From the NCBI GenBank assembly GCA_905250125.1, contig CAJNOL010000065.1, forward strand, positions 242,765 through 306,764: DNA of 64,000 nucleotides, given 5' to 3'. Shown here one piece after another: positions 41,101 through 53,012 of the stretch (position 1 is its first letter; every line of letters starts with the position of its first letter). The notes below the pieces were generated by a model. That model was given only the letters and a program-made list of their open reading frames with translations, had not been told where the DNA came from and made no database searches. Origin of the DNA: Rotaria sordida. Its lineage: Eukaryota; Rotifera; Eurotatoria; Philodinida; Philodinidae. Both the position numbers and the translations under genes were made by a program.

Positions 41101-41456
41101 ATGTTAATGTTAGTCTTGATGTACCCATACAAATTTATCTTGAACGAACTGATTTATGGACTGGTAATATAATTGAATCTGATATTGAAACATTTGAAGT
41201 TAATAATGAAATACTTTTACAACATACTTATATAATTTTAAAAGGATTAGAATATGAACGAGATAAATTATTATTAATAAATATTAAACCCATAGATAAT
41301 GAAGAACAATTAACATTACAAAATAATGTATTACAAAATACCGATACACAATTATTAAAAGTAAAAACTTGGCATAATGATAATATTAGTAATGCTAGTA
41401 TGATGTCAAGAGTTATTAAAAGCGATAAAACTACGGCTAAGAAAATGCGTGTCTAA
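23166..41456 (+). CDS. giant RNF213/mysterin-like AAA+ ATPase with RZ finger (candidate E3 ubiquitin ligase)
   Basis: Seven exons (23166-23613, 23693-24424, 24497-25018, 26914-27690, 27761-27841, 29329-32607, 33271-41456) join in frame to 4,674 residues; human RNF213 is about 5,200. Two AAA+ modules carry intact motifs: Walker A GETGCGKT at about 1944-1951 with Walker B LWVFFDEFN near 2006, and Walker A CGKPGCSKTS near 2276 with Walker B PVIVFDEIGLAE near 2352. These correspond to the two nucleotide-binding units (AAA3, AAA4) of RNF213; KEI-x-CERTLLGEPLPDN and LGACNPQ are family-like. A C-terminal RZ-type zinc finger (QCSKDC...NCGVPVDRSKCPLC near 3880-3915) is present. I cannot find a RING between the AAA core and the RZ finger. 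An extra C-x2-C-x10-C-x2-C motif lies near 1869-1886. The expected role is a cytosolic ATP-dependent ubiquitin ligase; vertebrate RNF213 acts on lipid droplets and invading microbes. Introns 3, 5 and 6 are long and hold repeats. AATAAA follows the stop by 2 nt. Confidence 0.9.
25393..26000. repeat. foldback element, copy 1, in RNF213-like intron 3
   Basis: Arms of about 220 bp (about 25393-25615 and 25775-26000) are imperfect inverted repeats. Shared landmarks are CTGAT-AATC/CAGTC, ACTTTTG-CGA, GAGC-ATGAATA, GAAAT-TGCATTTTTA and GTACAGAGACAGACCTTAACAAG (the last as complement). The same family occurs at 57130-57665 and, as one arm only, at 49935-50100. It has no coding capacity. Confidence 0.75.
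26215..26580. repeat. second inverted-repeat element in RNF213-like intron 3
   Basis: The left end CCGGTCTTAAATTGACCTCA and the reverse complement of the right end (CCGGACTTAAATTGACCTCA) begin inverted arms of about 100 bp. These also share CTCCTATAAAAAG-CTTATTTC, TTGCTAC-TTC-GTA and TGCTGAG. The central 150 bp are unique. It is distinct from the neighbouring foldback family and has no open frame. Confidence 0.75.
27970..28290. repeat. degenerate inverted-repeat segment in RNF213-like intron 5
   Basis: The left edge (ACTAGAGTAAATCCCTTCCC, then AGAAGACTCC) partly matches the reverse complement of the right edge (ACTAAACTCCTCCCCGTAAT, then AGGAGACTCC). The similarity is short and imperfect, so it may be an old TIR element. 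Confidence 0.4.
28485..28695 (+). repeat. possible dimeric tRNA-like (SINE-like) sequence
   Basis: An A-box-like ACGTAGCGGTAGAATATTGC is followed by a B-box-like GGTATTTGATAC about 50 nt later. Further on, a second unit repeats the pattern TTTGTCAT-ATC followed by GGGATTCAAATTTC. Both units share the order (A/G)TTTGTCAT(A/G)ATC then a GG-x-TT-x-(A/G)A box. Stems of a functional tRNA do not form, so this is at best a tRNA-derived repeat. Confidence is low. Confidence 0.3.
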
Positions 41457-41621
41457 TCAATAAAAAAAAAGAACCATTCCCTATTGTAAATCCGGTTGTA
41501 AAACTTTATTAATTCATTCGTTTTGTTATTTTTATTATATTAAGAATAAACTAGAATAAAAGAAAAAATTTTCAATAGATTTCAATGATTACTTATACAA
41601 ACAACATACAATAAAAATTTA

Positions 41622-44600
41622 TCATGTTGAAAAAATAAATATAGTCATCATAATTGCAATTATAACAGCAATAAGTACATGTATAGCAAGAAGAACATGT
41701 TTTAATTTTCTTTCTAATGTATTTTCTTGTTGCTGAACAAAATGAGTTAAATTTGTTGTTGAAGATTTTGGACTTTCTACAATTTCGCCAATTGTTGTAT
41801 TCGATACATTTATATTTGAATAACCTGATTCATTTGATTTCTTTCGAAAATAAGATTGAATAATTTCAAAAGCAATAAATATTAATCCAATCCAACCTAT
41901 CCATAGTATCATAAAAAGTCGAGCTTTTGTATCTTTCAATATTCTAAAATAAGTAGCTAGAAAAAGTGCTGCAATTGAAAGAATAAATGCTGAAAAACCA
42001 ACAAATGCATGAATATAATTAAATATAAATCGAAATCGACTATCAGGTTCACAACGAAATAATGCAATAAAAGGTTGAAAGAAAGCAAAACTTATTGCAA
42101 TTACACCTGTTATAGAATGTGCAAAGGCTCGTGTTGGACCTTTTTCTACCCATGAACCTTGATTAAAGACCAAAATGAATAAAAATCCAAGTACTGTAAG
42201 GATTGCACCCATACTCATAAGAAATCGATGAGCAGCAAACCATGCGGCTTTACCACAAATGAAATTCGTTGCCCAAGAATTTTTAAAATAACGTGAAATA
42301 AGTACACCTGTTGAAATAATTAATATCCATGTAAAAACCATAATAACTCCATGAACTCGTACAAATGTAAGTGAACCTCCATCATCAGTACTGTTTATCT
42401 TATAAAGAATAGTTTTATTTTGATTTAATTGAACAAATTCAGATAGAGCTGTATGTGAATCATCAAAATGTTTTTGTGGATCATCTAAAATATATATAGA
42501 ACAATCATAAAAAAGAGTTCTAATTTAAAAAAAAAACACTAATAATTTACTAAAGACATACGAAAAATAGTTGTAGTAACACTACAAAAACCTTATAGAA
42601 GACTAGAAGCAATTTTCTTTATATATAATAAATTGACTTGACTTATTTTGTTCAATAGAATATATATTTTGACAAAATTTTTTTTTTTTGTTTTTATTTA
42701 TGAGACAAAGGAACATTGAATGATTGATGAAGATTGAGGTTGATGTGTGACGATTTTTAAAAACACGAATGCATTACACCATATGTGTATCTTGTAATTA
42801 TGATATTAGAACATAATGAATGTTTGTAAGTACTAATGAAACTGAAAGATAAATTTTGTAGATAACACAGTAAAAGCAAAAAATTCAGAGAAAATATTAT
42901 AATTTTTTTATTATATTATAAAAGTTTTTTAAACCAATTCGCGCATTCCAAACTCAACTGAATTCTCATGTCAACTATGATATAATATATTAGAGTTGAC
43001 AAGTAAATCAAAGGTGAACAGTTTTGATCGAAATTCTAATATTATCATACTAACTAAAGAACAGTGTAATATTAAAAGAGCATTGTTTGAACTTACATTA
43101 TATATATATATAGATCGAAAATTTCCTCGAACTTTCTACAAGATGTTACAGTGCTACTGTTATTACTTTTGTTATGTCCTAATTGATCTTAAACTTCTAT
43201 TATCGAGATACTTAGATTTAGTATTTGAAATTTTTTTGAAAAGATAACTTACTAGTACTATTCAGTAATCCCACAGCAAACAATGGATGATAGCTCGCCG
43301 TTTGAGAAAGTGGACTAATAGTTTTCAGTTGTTGAAATGTTTCAATATTAAAATTCGACAAAGTGAATTGACAAATCACAACACCATCCCTAAATTGTTG
43401 TTGAACAGGTGTCAATATACCACCTTGTTCTGAACCAGCATGTTCAGGATGTTCATGCTTATTTGGATTTATATATCGATTTATAACAATTGTATTATTA
43501 GCAAGTTGTTTACACATAAATACATGAGCTTCACCCTACGAAAGAAAATTTCTTTGATATATATATGTATTTAAAATATTATTTCCTACAAATTAACTAT
43601 AATCATTAAAAACCAATATTTAAGAAAAAAAGTTGATAATTAATGATTACGTTCTAATAGCAAGTAAATTACAAAAATCTTCAAATAAATTATTCTTTCA
43701 TATTTACCATAGCTTCTTTTACTCCAAGACCTATAGCAGCCCATTGTGATGATTTTAAATTGTAAACACTCATGACAACATTTGTAACATTGATTTCATT
43801 ATTAAATGTCCATGTGACATTGATAGAAACACTAGCAGCAGGTGAAGGTGTCTGCGTTGTATTACCAGAAGCTGAAGTAGTTGTTAATGTAGTTGTTGTA
43901 GTAGTGTTTTGTGTAGTAGTAGAAGTAGTCGTTGTAGTATTTGGTTCAAGACTTGTTTCATCAGTGAATGATGAATAATTGATTATCTATAGAAATTAAT
44001 AATGACCTTTTTTTTTATTTATGTCAATTTAAACACAAACGAACTGGAATATAGATTTAAATAAAATTGTTTTCTTTGTTTTTACTTGAGCTTTGAAATA
44101 GAGACATTCAATACTCAACGATGAATAATTTTAAAATTTAACTGAAGAGAAATCTTGCCTTGAGGAGAAAGAAATAAACTAAACAGCAATGACATTATCC
44201 GATATTTTTAAAACGAACGTTACTATCAGTAGAAAGGAAAGAAAAGCAATTTTGATTATGGAGTATAGGAGTAAACATTAAGCTTCTCTATTCCCATAAA
44301 CACTCGAATTGGAGCGCTGACGCCACTGGCTTAATGCAAATATTGCCACTTCCGGTTCAAAGTTATATGAGTAATTGATGAATTAAAGAAAAATTATGCG
44401 TGCAACATGACTACGATGAAACAACTTAGCAACAGATATGAACAAGGTTGCTTGTCATTAGATAAATATTTTAATAAGATAAGTAAAATATTACAATAGT
44501 ATTTTGCTACTATTATCTTATGTGCTGTTGAATTATGTTCTCATTTCTATCGTTGCAATAACTTTCTCTAATAAAATGTTCCAATTATTTGTTTTTTCAT

Positions 44601-46094
44601 AAAATACAATTGAATAAAAAGTGTCGATGAAACAAGACAAACCACTTACAGTAGTCACAAGGAGTTCTACTACCAGGTAAAAAGTATATAAATTTCAATC
44701 CCTTTGTCTAAGATTTGAACTATAAATAGAACTTGATAAACTCTGATCGAAAGCAGCAATCCGCGTTCTATAGATCTTCATACAAAGAGTTTACAAAGAA
44801 AGACTGTTTTTTTCCCTAAGGCTCAGAAAAGGCTTTATTGACACTTTTTTGGTTTTTCACTATTTAAATGCATTAACCTCCATTTCCTTATAAACAAATA
44901 AAGATTCGTATGTCTATATTGTGTTATAAATAGGATACTTCAATCCGCTGTAATCTTTAGGCGAAAAAAAAGCCTCCATTGTCTATGACAATCTCTGCAC
45001 AACCCTCTTTACCATCGATGGCTGCGATCCTAAAATCATCAACTCTCATATGGAGATCATCCAAAGATTACTTCATAAATCAGGCAAACTAAAACCATTA
45101 GACATAACATTCTGATTGGTGATAGAAGCAGCACTGAACTGTCGAATGAGAGATCTAATGTCATGAGATTTGTTTTTTATATTGAGATATTCTCATCTGA
45201 AGAAAAAATCTATGTTAATCTTCTATCTCCTTCGTATGAAGGCCGATCAAGTCCTTGTGATTAGAATTCAAGATGCTCTACTTATGGTCATACTATCAAA
45301 CTATAGGAATAAACTTCAGATATTCTTTACTTATTAGCAGGATTTTTTGCGACTACTATAAGAGTTCATAAATTTTTTGATAGTAATATCTAACGTATAA
45401 AAGGTTGAATAATTTTAAAGAGCAAACATCTATTAGAATAACTTCTTCAAAAATAAAAAAAGATTTTAAATTGTATTTTTCTATTTACGCAGTAAATATT
45501 TACCTGTGGAGTTAAAATGATATTATAACAATCAATATAAATTGTATTGTCATTCTCAATAATTATTGCTCTAAATAAAAATAGATATAGATATTCAATT
45601 CGTTTAATAAAAGATTTTTATACTTGATCATAACATCACCAACAACATTTGATGAAGGATACCAAACTGTTTCAATACTAGTTTTTTCTATTTTTGAACT
45701 ATGCATCAAACCACCACATGAAACACTTTCAATTAATAAATCCGTTATTTTCCAACTTCCAACATTAATATTTTTTGTATCTTGAGCGAATAAATAAATA
45801 CCAACGAATTTTTTATCTGGTAGAGTACTCTGAATTGTGACTATATGTAAAAAGAAAAATATGTGTTAAAATTCATTATCTAGGTATGAACTCACCATGA
45901 ATAGGTTCATCAATTGTATAAGTAGATTGTGAAGATTTAATAATAAAATTAGATGAACAAGTTGTAGGATTCACATTATATTGTTCAAGTACTATTTTAT
46001 CACATGTATTCGAAAATTTTCCATCTGAGAGATTTATTCCCTCATGGAATAATGAACATATAGTAAGCAAGAAAAATACAATGGAAATTTTCAT
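41622..46094 (-). CDS. reeler-DOMON-cytochrome b561 protein (ferric-chelate reductase 1-like)
   Basis: Six minus-strand exons (46094-45896, 45840-45624, 45570-45504, 43986-43708, 43535-43253, 42484-41622) join in frame to 635 residues; FRRS1 is about 590. A signal peptide (MKISIVFFLLTICSLF) is followed by a reeler-like domain (to about 160, with KKFVGIYLFAQD and VSCGGLMHSS), a Thr/Ser-rich linker (about 173-200), a DOMON domain (SQWAAIGLGVKEAM...AHVFMCKQ) and a cytochrome b561 domain. The b561 helices carry four histidines suited to bind two haems: about 393 (RVHGV), 434 (AAHRF), 471 (AFAHS) and 507 (YIHAF). The predicted role is transmembrane electron transfer from cytosolic ascorbate to outside ferric iron or another acceptor. 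SDR2/FRRS1-type proteins share this layout. The substrate is inferred only. The gene converges on the RNF213-like gene, 165 bp away. Confidence 0.88.
43987..45503. other. long intron of the FRRS1-like gene
   Basis: This 1.5-kb intron separates the reeler exons from the Thr-rich/DOMON exon. I see no nested gene, and the sequence is AT-rich without a recognisable element. It may have gained insertions, because most other introns here are under 100 nt. Confidence 0.6.
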
Positions 46095-47815
46095 CTAAAA
46101 AAAAAAAACAAAACAAAAGAAATATTTCAATTTGATTTTTATCAGATTCGAGAATAAAGTACAAGAAACACAATCTTATCTTACATATCTTTGTCCTGCT
46201 TTCTACATATTCATATTCGTATGAATATCTACATCTTTTTTCATATTGATCATACGTGAGGAATGTCTATTTATCATTTCAATTATATATTTGAAATTTC
46301 TGAAATATTTTCTTAATTATTGATAACTACAGTCTTCATGAAACTACGAAAACGATGTGAACAGAATACTAACAAGCCAACATTATTTTAAATAGATAAG
46401 AAGTGCTGCATAGCTTGCCCTTTTTTTAATAGCACATTGTATGGACCTACCTTTGTTGTGACATTTTTTTTTGTAGACATTCAGTAAATATATAGGTGAG
46501 TTAAATGTATGACCTGTTATCATTATTTCAAGTCATTAATGATGATGCGATTTTTTTTCAACTGATAACAAAATGATAGTTTTAAATTGTTTGGCATTGC
46601 ACAACAAAATTTCTTTTTTTAAAATCATGACAATGCATTTTATGACGAAAAAAACTTGATAAAGATAAGTTTGATTGTAATGAGTAATTATCTCAATAGA
46701 CCAAACTTATTGTAGAGCAGAAATTATAAAATAAAAAAAATGTTTTAGATCTTTGTAAATGAAAAGAAGATAGTATAGAATTATTTATTCTATGTTATAA
46801 TAACGTAATCCTTAATTGGTATAGATTTATTTACTTTATCAGTGAAAAATTGTTATGAAACTTTATTTAATGAAGTTTTCTTTTCAAAATATAAAATTTA
46901 TATTTATAATCATTTACTCTCCATTGGTCATTAGCGTGACCACTGGTAAAATAATTGTGAAGGACAAAGAATGGATACTTATAAGGTGCATAGAATATTT
47001 CATAAGCTAAACATTAGTGAAAAAGTCATATTGTTATCTTGTTTGGTTTGAAAGAGTAATATTTGATAAGTTTTGTCATATTTCTATGATATTGACAGAA
47101 AAATATAATTGTTCAAAGAAATTAAAAATGTATTATTTTTCGTTGGTCGAGTGTCTGTTTATACTTAGTTCTTTACTGTGGAGACCACCTATTGTTCTAC
47201 AATGGTGGAAGTCTCGTATGTTATCACCAATGAAATGGAGGCAAGTGTGAACAACTAATGTCATTCTTTTCGATCTTAGGAGATTGAATAAAGGTTGTCA
47301 TTTGAAATACTGTATAAAAATAAATTTTGTATTGAATGAAAGATTACAGTACAGAGAAATGCTTAGTTTAATGTGTTTTTTTTTATCGTTAAATATTCAG
47401 AATTTTATCAGTTAGATTCAAAGATAAAATTTTATTTCAAATGTTTCAATAAAGTTAAAAACAGATACGAATTTGATAGATTTATCATAGATATCAAGTC
47501 AAAAAATCATCATAATCCGATGATTCTGTTTAATTTCAATATAAAATTTATTCATAATACTTTTTTTATGCTTTCAAAATCTACAATATACCAACCAAAA
47601 GATAATCTATTGTACATTGTCATTTTCATAGAACATCATTCTCAAATTTTTATTAAGCAGACAAATTTCATATAAGAAGTCTTTATTTAAAATGTCATAC
47701 ACTTTCGCCCAATAGAAGACAGACACATCACATATTCGAGCTACTCAGTTTTTTCTCTTTCTGCATAAAAATACATTTTGATAAAATTCCATTGTGAGAA
47801 AAAATAACACTATAT
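46095..47815. other. intergenic region between the FRRS1-like and nAChR genes
   Basis: No coding content is recognised. It should hold the promoter of the FRRS1-like gene (left) and the 3' flank of the receptor gene (right). A small imperfect palindrome (CCATTGGTCATTAGCGTGAC then CACTGG, about 46921-46946) is the only structured piece noticed. Confidence 0.55.
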
Positions 47816-50800
47816 TTAAGCAGGACTTGTAATATTCAATTGATGATAATTCGGTTGTTTTGGAACATTTTTAAGTAGAGGTGCTAAAATTAATGTTCCT
47901 ACAGTTAATACAAATGTTAATAAAATATATAGTAAAAAAAGACAACGATCAATAACTAATGCGGCATTTTGCCAATCACGTATAATACAATCTTCTTCAT
48001 TTGTTTCAGTTGGATATAAAATAAGATGATTAAGTTCAGTAAGAAGACGTTTACATTCATTTAATGATTGTGGTATTGTTTGAATATTTGGTATTGATGA
48101 TGAATCTGTATTTAAATTATTTTCATTTATTGTTGTTGATCGAAATATATATGATGATGATGATGATGGTGATGATTGTTGTTGACCATTTAATAAAAGA
48201 TCATGTTCATTTAAAAAAATAACATTATAAATTGTTGTTGAACGACGTGGTGTTAGAAGTGTTGAATATTGTGGTTGTTTTTGATTATTTAATTTTTTTC
48301 CACGATGTAAATTAACATATAACCATGGTGCTAGATGATGAAATAATATACGACGTACTCGAGGTGAAATTGGTTTTAAAGCTGAACCATATAAATGAAT
48401 ATTAAGTAAAACAACAGCTAATAGAACTGATAAGCCTGTGAAACTCATAACTAATGTAAAATAGATACCTTTGAAAGAAAAAAAAAACAAACAAACAAAA
48501 TTTATTTGATAAACATTATTTTTTTTTTTTTTTGTTTTAATTTTATGTAAAAGTAATTTACCAATTAATGGAATAAATTCACTTGTTGCTGGCATTGATT
48601 CAGCAATTAATAACATAAATACGGAAAAAGCAAGAAGAACTGTTAAACCTAATGAAACTTTTTCACCTGATTCTACTGGTAAATAAAATGTTAAACATGT
48701 TAATATTGAAAGCATTATACAAGGTATCATTACATTATATATATAATATAATGTTCGACGTCTTATATGAAAATAAAATTTTAAATCATAAAACGATTCA
48801 TCACAACATGGATACGTTAATCTTGATAGAATTGTCCATGATGATAATAATTTCCATTCACCTTTAATTGTTATATAGAATTTTAAAAAAAATTATGAAA
48901 AAAAAATATGATTTACCATTATCTACATAATTTGCAGTATCAATAGCTTCTGAACGATTGATTAAGAGTATCTGAGTCGAATCATATGTCCATGAACCAA
49001 ATTTTAAAAAACATAATTGATCATCGAAAGGAAACCTTTGTTTGACAACAAAAGAAAAAACAAAAATCGATAATTCTATTATTTTTGAATAAAAATTCTT
49101 GATTTACCAAGTTATATCAATTTTACAAGTTGATCGAAATTTAACAATAGGTGGCCAAAAGACAGTCCCATTAAAATCAACCATTGCTAATGCTTGCATA
49201 TATCCTTGTGTATAATCATCAGCAGAATTATATAAAACAATATCAGGTAACCAAATATGTCGACATGGTATACGTATTTTTTTCAAACCGCCAAAATCTT
49301 CGGGATTCCATTTCAAAAATTCATCATTCCATTCCTTTTTATAAAAATATTCTCAAGATTATTATTGAAAAATTCATCATGTATATTTTGTTTTTATTTT
49401 TTGCATATTTCTTTATTTTGATGATTAAATAATGAACTGAACTTTGATCATGTTGATAAATCAATCAGAATAATTCTTTCTTATTTTCTTATCACGAAAG
49501 AATTATTCCTTCATATTTCTTTATTTTGATGATCAAATAATGAACCGAAATTTGATCATGTTTATAAATCAATCAGAATAGTTCTTTCTTATTTTCTTAT
49601 CATGAAAGACTTGTTTTCTTTTTGATTCGTTTTACTTTGTTGATTTTAGAAAACTTAATTTAGTTGTCAGATAATTTCTAGTGCATCTATGTAGTTTTTA
49701 TCTTAGGTAAATTCTCACAATATTTGGTTACAATAATTACATCTGACCTTCAAATATAAATTCTACTATATTTAAAAGAATTCACAATTCATTAAAAAAA
49801 AGCAGATTACATAGATTGGAATCATATATTCCGAAGAATTCATATTAATTTATCGATAAAATATTTCTATTCATTATGATATATTCACCGATATACAGTG
49901 AATGTGATATCCTTATATCTCGCAAGCGAATACCTCCAATTGATAAATCATTTTTAAGGCGAGACGATGCATTATGTAGAGCCAAATGAGTTGCCTGAAA
50001 AGAGTTTGTGCTCTTTGCCTATTGCTGCGGAGATACTGCGCTCTTATGATATTTTTCAAGTGAATGTTGTGATAACAGAAGATGTATGAGGTCTAGGCCA
50101 TCATTAAAAAATTTGCTGGGACCGGAACTCAAGTTTATAATAATATATTCGATGGTTTTAAGTAAATTATCTTATAAATCATATTAGTCCGAACATAATT
50201 GAAAATAGATGACCCAAAAAAGTACTAGATGTGACACGAATAAATTCTCTAGACTGGGTTCAACACTACAATAGATTTACCGAGCCTATGACCAAGGACA
50301 AAAAGACTTGGTTTCATAATCGCTAGTCTCAATTGATAAGCGAGTTATTAGTTGAAAGACTTCTCTGATAAGAAATTGTTCACTATTTTATTTGTATTAG
50401 AAAACAACATAATATTAATATTTAAAACAAACGTTACCTGATCAAGCCAGATATTAGTTGTCATTATTTGATTACGTTCATCCTAAATATATAAAATAAT
50501 AAATGATTGATATTATATTTTTTTAATGAATAACTTACAATATCCATAATTTGTGTTAATGTTATACCAAGTTTAACAACTACAGCTTCTGATGCTTTTC
50601 TAATTGGTCTTACAGCTTTTTCATAACCAGTCAAAAGTGTATAAAAAAGACGTTGTTCATCAGGCATATTAGTAGTATTAATAATTGTTCTATCTATAAT
50701 TAATGGTGATGGAGTTGTCTTTGTTTGAACAAATGAATAACATTCTCGACAAGGTATCAATAAATAAAAAATACTAGTAAGTATTAAATTTAACATTGAT

Positions 50801-50826
50801 AGATTATAATATCCACTAAAAGCCAT
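47816..50826 (-). CDS. nicotinic acetylcholine receptor alpha-type subunit
   Basis: Six minus-strand exons (50826-50539, 50482-50438, 49334-49108, 49035-48917, 48861-48562, 48468-47816) join in frame to 543 residues. After a signal peptide comes the ligand-binding domain with [14 protein letters not shown] and [17 protein letters not shown]. The Cys-loop C181-x13-C195 ([15 protein letters not shown]) is complete. Vicinal cysteines at 245-246 (LTYPCCDE) mark an alpha-type agonist loop C. Helix M2 begins [19 protein letters not shown] with Glu at the inner ring, the pattern of cation channels. M1, M3 and M4 ([20 protein letters not shown]) are clear, and the M3-M4 loop has Ser/Asn runs. It would form a homo- or heteropentameric acetylcholine-gated channel at synapses or other membranes. 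The exact subtype cannot be assigned. Intron 2 (1.1 kb) holds repeats. Confidence 0.93.
49404..49609. repeat. two-copy tandem duplication, 108-bp period, in nAChR intron 2
   Basis: The block starting CATATTTCTTTATTTTGATG at 49404 starts again at 49512. Both copies run through AATAATGAAC, TTTGATCATGTT, ATAAATCAATCAGAATA and TTATTTTCTTATCA-GAAAGA. Only a handful of substitutions separate them, so the duplication is fairly recent. Confidence 0.85.
49935..50100. repeat. foldback-family arm, solitary copy, in nAChR intron 2
   Basis: The sequence from AATTGATAAATCATTTTTAAG through CGGAGATAC to GATAACAGAAG follows, in order, an arm of the foldback family seen at 57130-57665 and 25393-26000. The opposite arm is missing, and the dispersed repeat at 50115 begins next to it. 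Confidence 0.6.
50115..50290. repeat. dispersed short element, copy B, in nAChR intron 2
   Basis: This segment matches 3525-3775 in inverse orientation: GCTGGGACCGGAACTCAAG versus the complement of the 3740s, and GAACATAATT...GATGACCCAAAAAAGTACTAG. Copies are diverged and boundaries approximate. Confidence 0.45.
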
Positions 50827-50961
50827 TTTTCTTACATATTTTTCTTTCTAATATCAATCATATAATTTTACATAAATGAATTATTGTTATTCAATGACAT
50901 AAACAATAATCAAATTAAGATATAAAGATGATTCATATGTTATGGTTTAGTTATGATAATA

Positions 50962-50992
<31 letters not shown>

Positions 50993-52851
50993 TTGTGATG
51001 ATGTGATGTATGTATGTTGAAGAATATTTAGTCCCTAAAAAAAAAGACATTTCCTCTATTTATTACCCTTGAATATGTGAACTGAAAATACTGAGAAAAA
51101 AAAGCTACTTGTATTTTTAGTAATTGTAGCATGTTAATCAATATTTTTTTTTCCTTCGTAAAATCTCTTTTGAAAAAATGACAAGAATAAAAACTATAAA
51201 TAGTCTATAGTTTAGTGGTTCAACAAAAGCACTTCCATGTTTAACTAGTCGAGCGATTACATTTTGTTATTGTAACATTAAACAAGAAACGCACTCGAAC
51301 CATTGAAAATGTTCTGTTGTATTGAACAACGCATTTAGAAATATAACTTAAACATTTTTAACATCATACAAACTCCATGTACTCGTTTCATCGGAAATTT
51401 TAATATGATCATAGAAAAATTTTCTTGATTATTTTCAATTAAAACTTTACTTACAATAAAAACATGCACAGACAAATAAAATAATATCCAATTTATTGTT
51501 TGACGGAATAATGAAGATATTTTAAATAGTCGATTGAATGAAGTTTTTTCTTTTTTTTCGCTGATTTTCAATGGTAGCTCGCTCGTGGGAAAAGGGAGGA
51601 TACAACACCCGTTCGATCGTTGAAAATTTTTATTGCTTTTTAATAGAACTAAAATTATCTTTTTTGTATTCTACTAAAAGAAAAATATTTTTTCCGTACA
51701 AAAAATCGCCACATCCGCTGTTCTCTCCAATGTTGATTGCTTCAGGACATCATTGTTGATTCCATTAGTTACCTGTATTGCTATGTTGAATTTCTTTTAT
51801 CTTTCTCATCAATGTACATAACATTTTTAAGTCATCAACCATAATCATGTCTTTTGTGATCGATGAAAGAAAAAAAAAAAAGGCAAATCGTTATTATTAT
51901 CAATTGATAAGATTACAAGAGAGAAGAGGAATAACACTTGATTGGTTGATATAATTATCGTTAGTTGTATTTTCGTGCATGAACGATGAAAAAAAGACAT
52001 TAGTAGGCATGATCAAAAATATATACATAGGCAGAACATAATTATATTTGACATTCATAGAATTGCTTCAATCATTTGGTAAAAAAAAAACAAAAAATTT
52101 ATTGTTCTTACAGCTGAACTACCAAGAGCAAAAAAAAACACTAAAGATTTTCAGTCATTACCACGGTGACATAAAAAATAGGTACACGATTTTCGATAAG
52201 TACACTTATCCTCGTCGATACTCTTCTCATGTAAAAACTAAAAAAAGAAATAAAAAAATCTGATTGTAATTAGCTCAATAAAGAGATAATTGATTTGAAG
52301 CCATTTTGTCGGCCTTCACTGTTTTTTACATGACTAAACATTAAATGATATCGTATTTCGAAGTATGACATGTGTGTTGAAGATCAGTTGAATGTTGTAC
52401 TGATCATTTATCGAGTTCGAAAAATTATTCAGAAAACTTGTCGTTAGCGCAGTTCCTTTGCAGCTGAAATGTAGAACTTACATGGCTTCTTTTGTTTCAT
52501 TATACTAATGCAATATACGCAAAATGTATAATCTCTAAAAGACATTAGTTCTTTTCCAACGATAATCGACTGTCAGTAAACGCTCTGTCTTTTTCATTTC
52601 TACATTTCGAACAGAATTATTTTATTTCATTTTCATGGAAATATACGTAAATTTCTATATTAAAACTCTAGAGAAACTCATTTTATGGTTATTGTGACTT
52701 GAACGGAATAATCTGATTAAAATTAGAAGTTTTTTTCTTCCTACTTGAATTGCTTAGTATCTTGTCAATCAATTTTCTGTCATTATTTCTTACCTATATC
52801 ATTTTAGTATTAGTAATATACGCTCCAGTTCACATTTACTGCTGTTTAATT

Positions 52852-53012
52852 TGAAGAGATTATTAATCGAGAAACCTTCTAATTTTCTAATCATGAAACT
52901 TTATATCAAGATATTTTCTTTTATGGAAGCGTTTTCTATAGAAAATGGCTTGGTGTGGAGTCTGATGAATAAAGAATTTATAGGTTTTTCGATTAATAAT
53001 CTCTTCGAGTCG
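52852..53012. repeat. small hairpin-forming element
   Basis: GAAGAGATTATTAATCGAGA then AACCT at about 52854-52879 is repeated in inverse orientation at about 52984-53010 (complement of GAAGAGATTATTAATCGAAA then AACCT). Arms of about 27 bp with one or two mismatches are separated by about 105 bp. This looks like a tiny MITE or decayed foldback. Confidence 0.65.

Noticed and set aside
43772..43978. Val-rich plus-strand frame
   Set aside because: It is the complement of the ACT/ACA-rich exon encoding the Thr-rich linker of the FRRS1-like protein.
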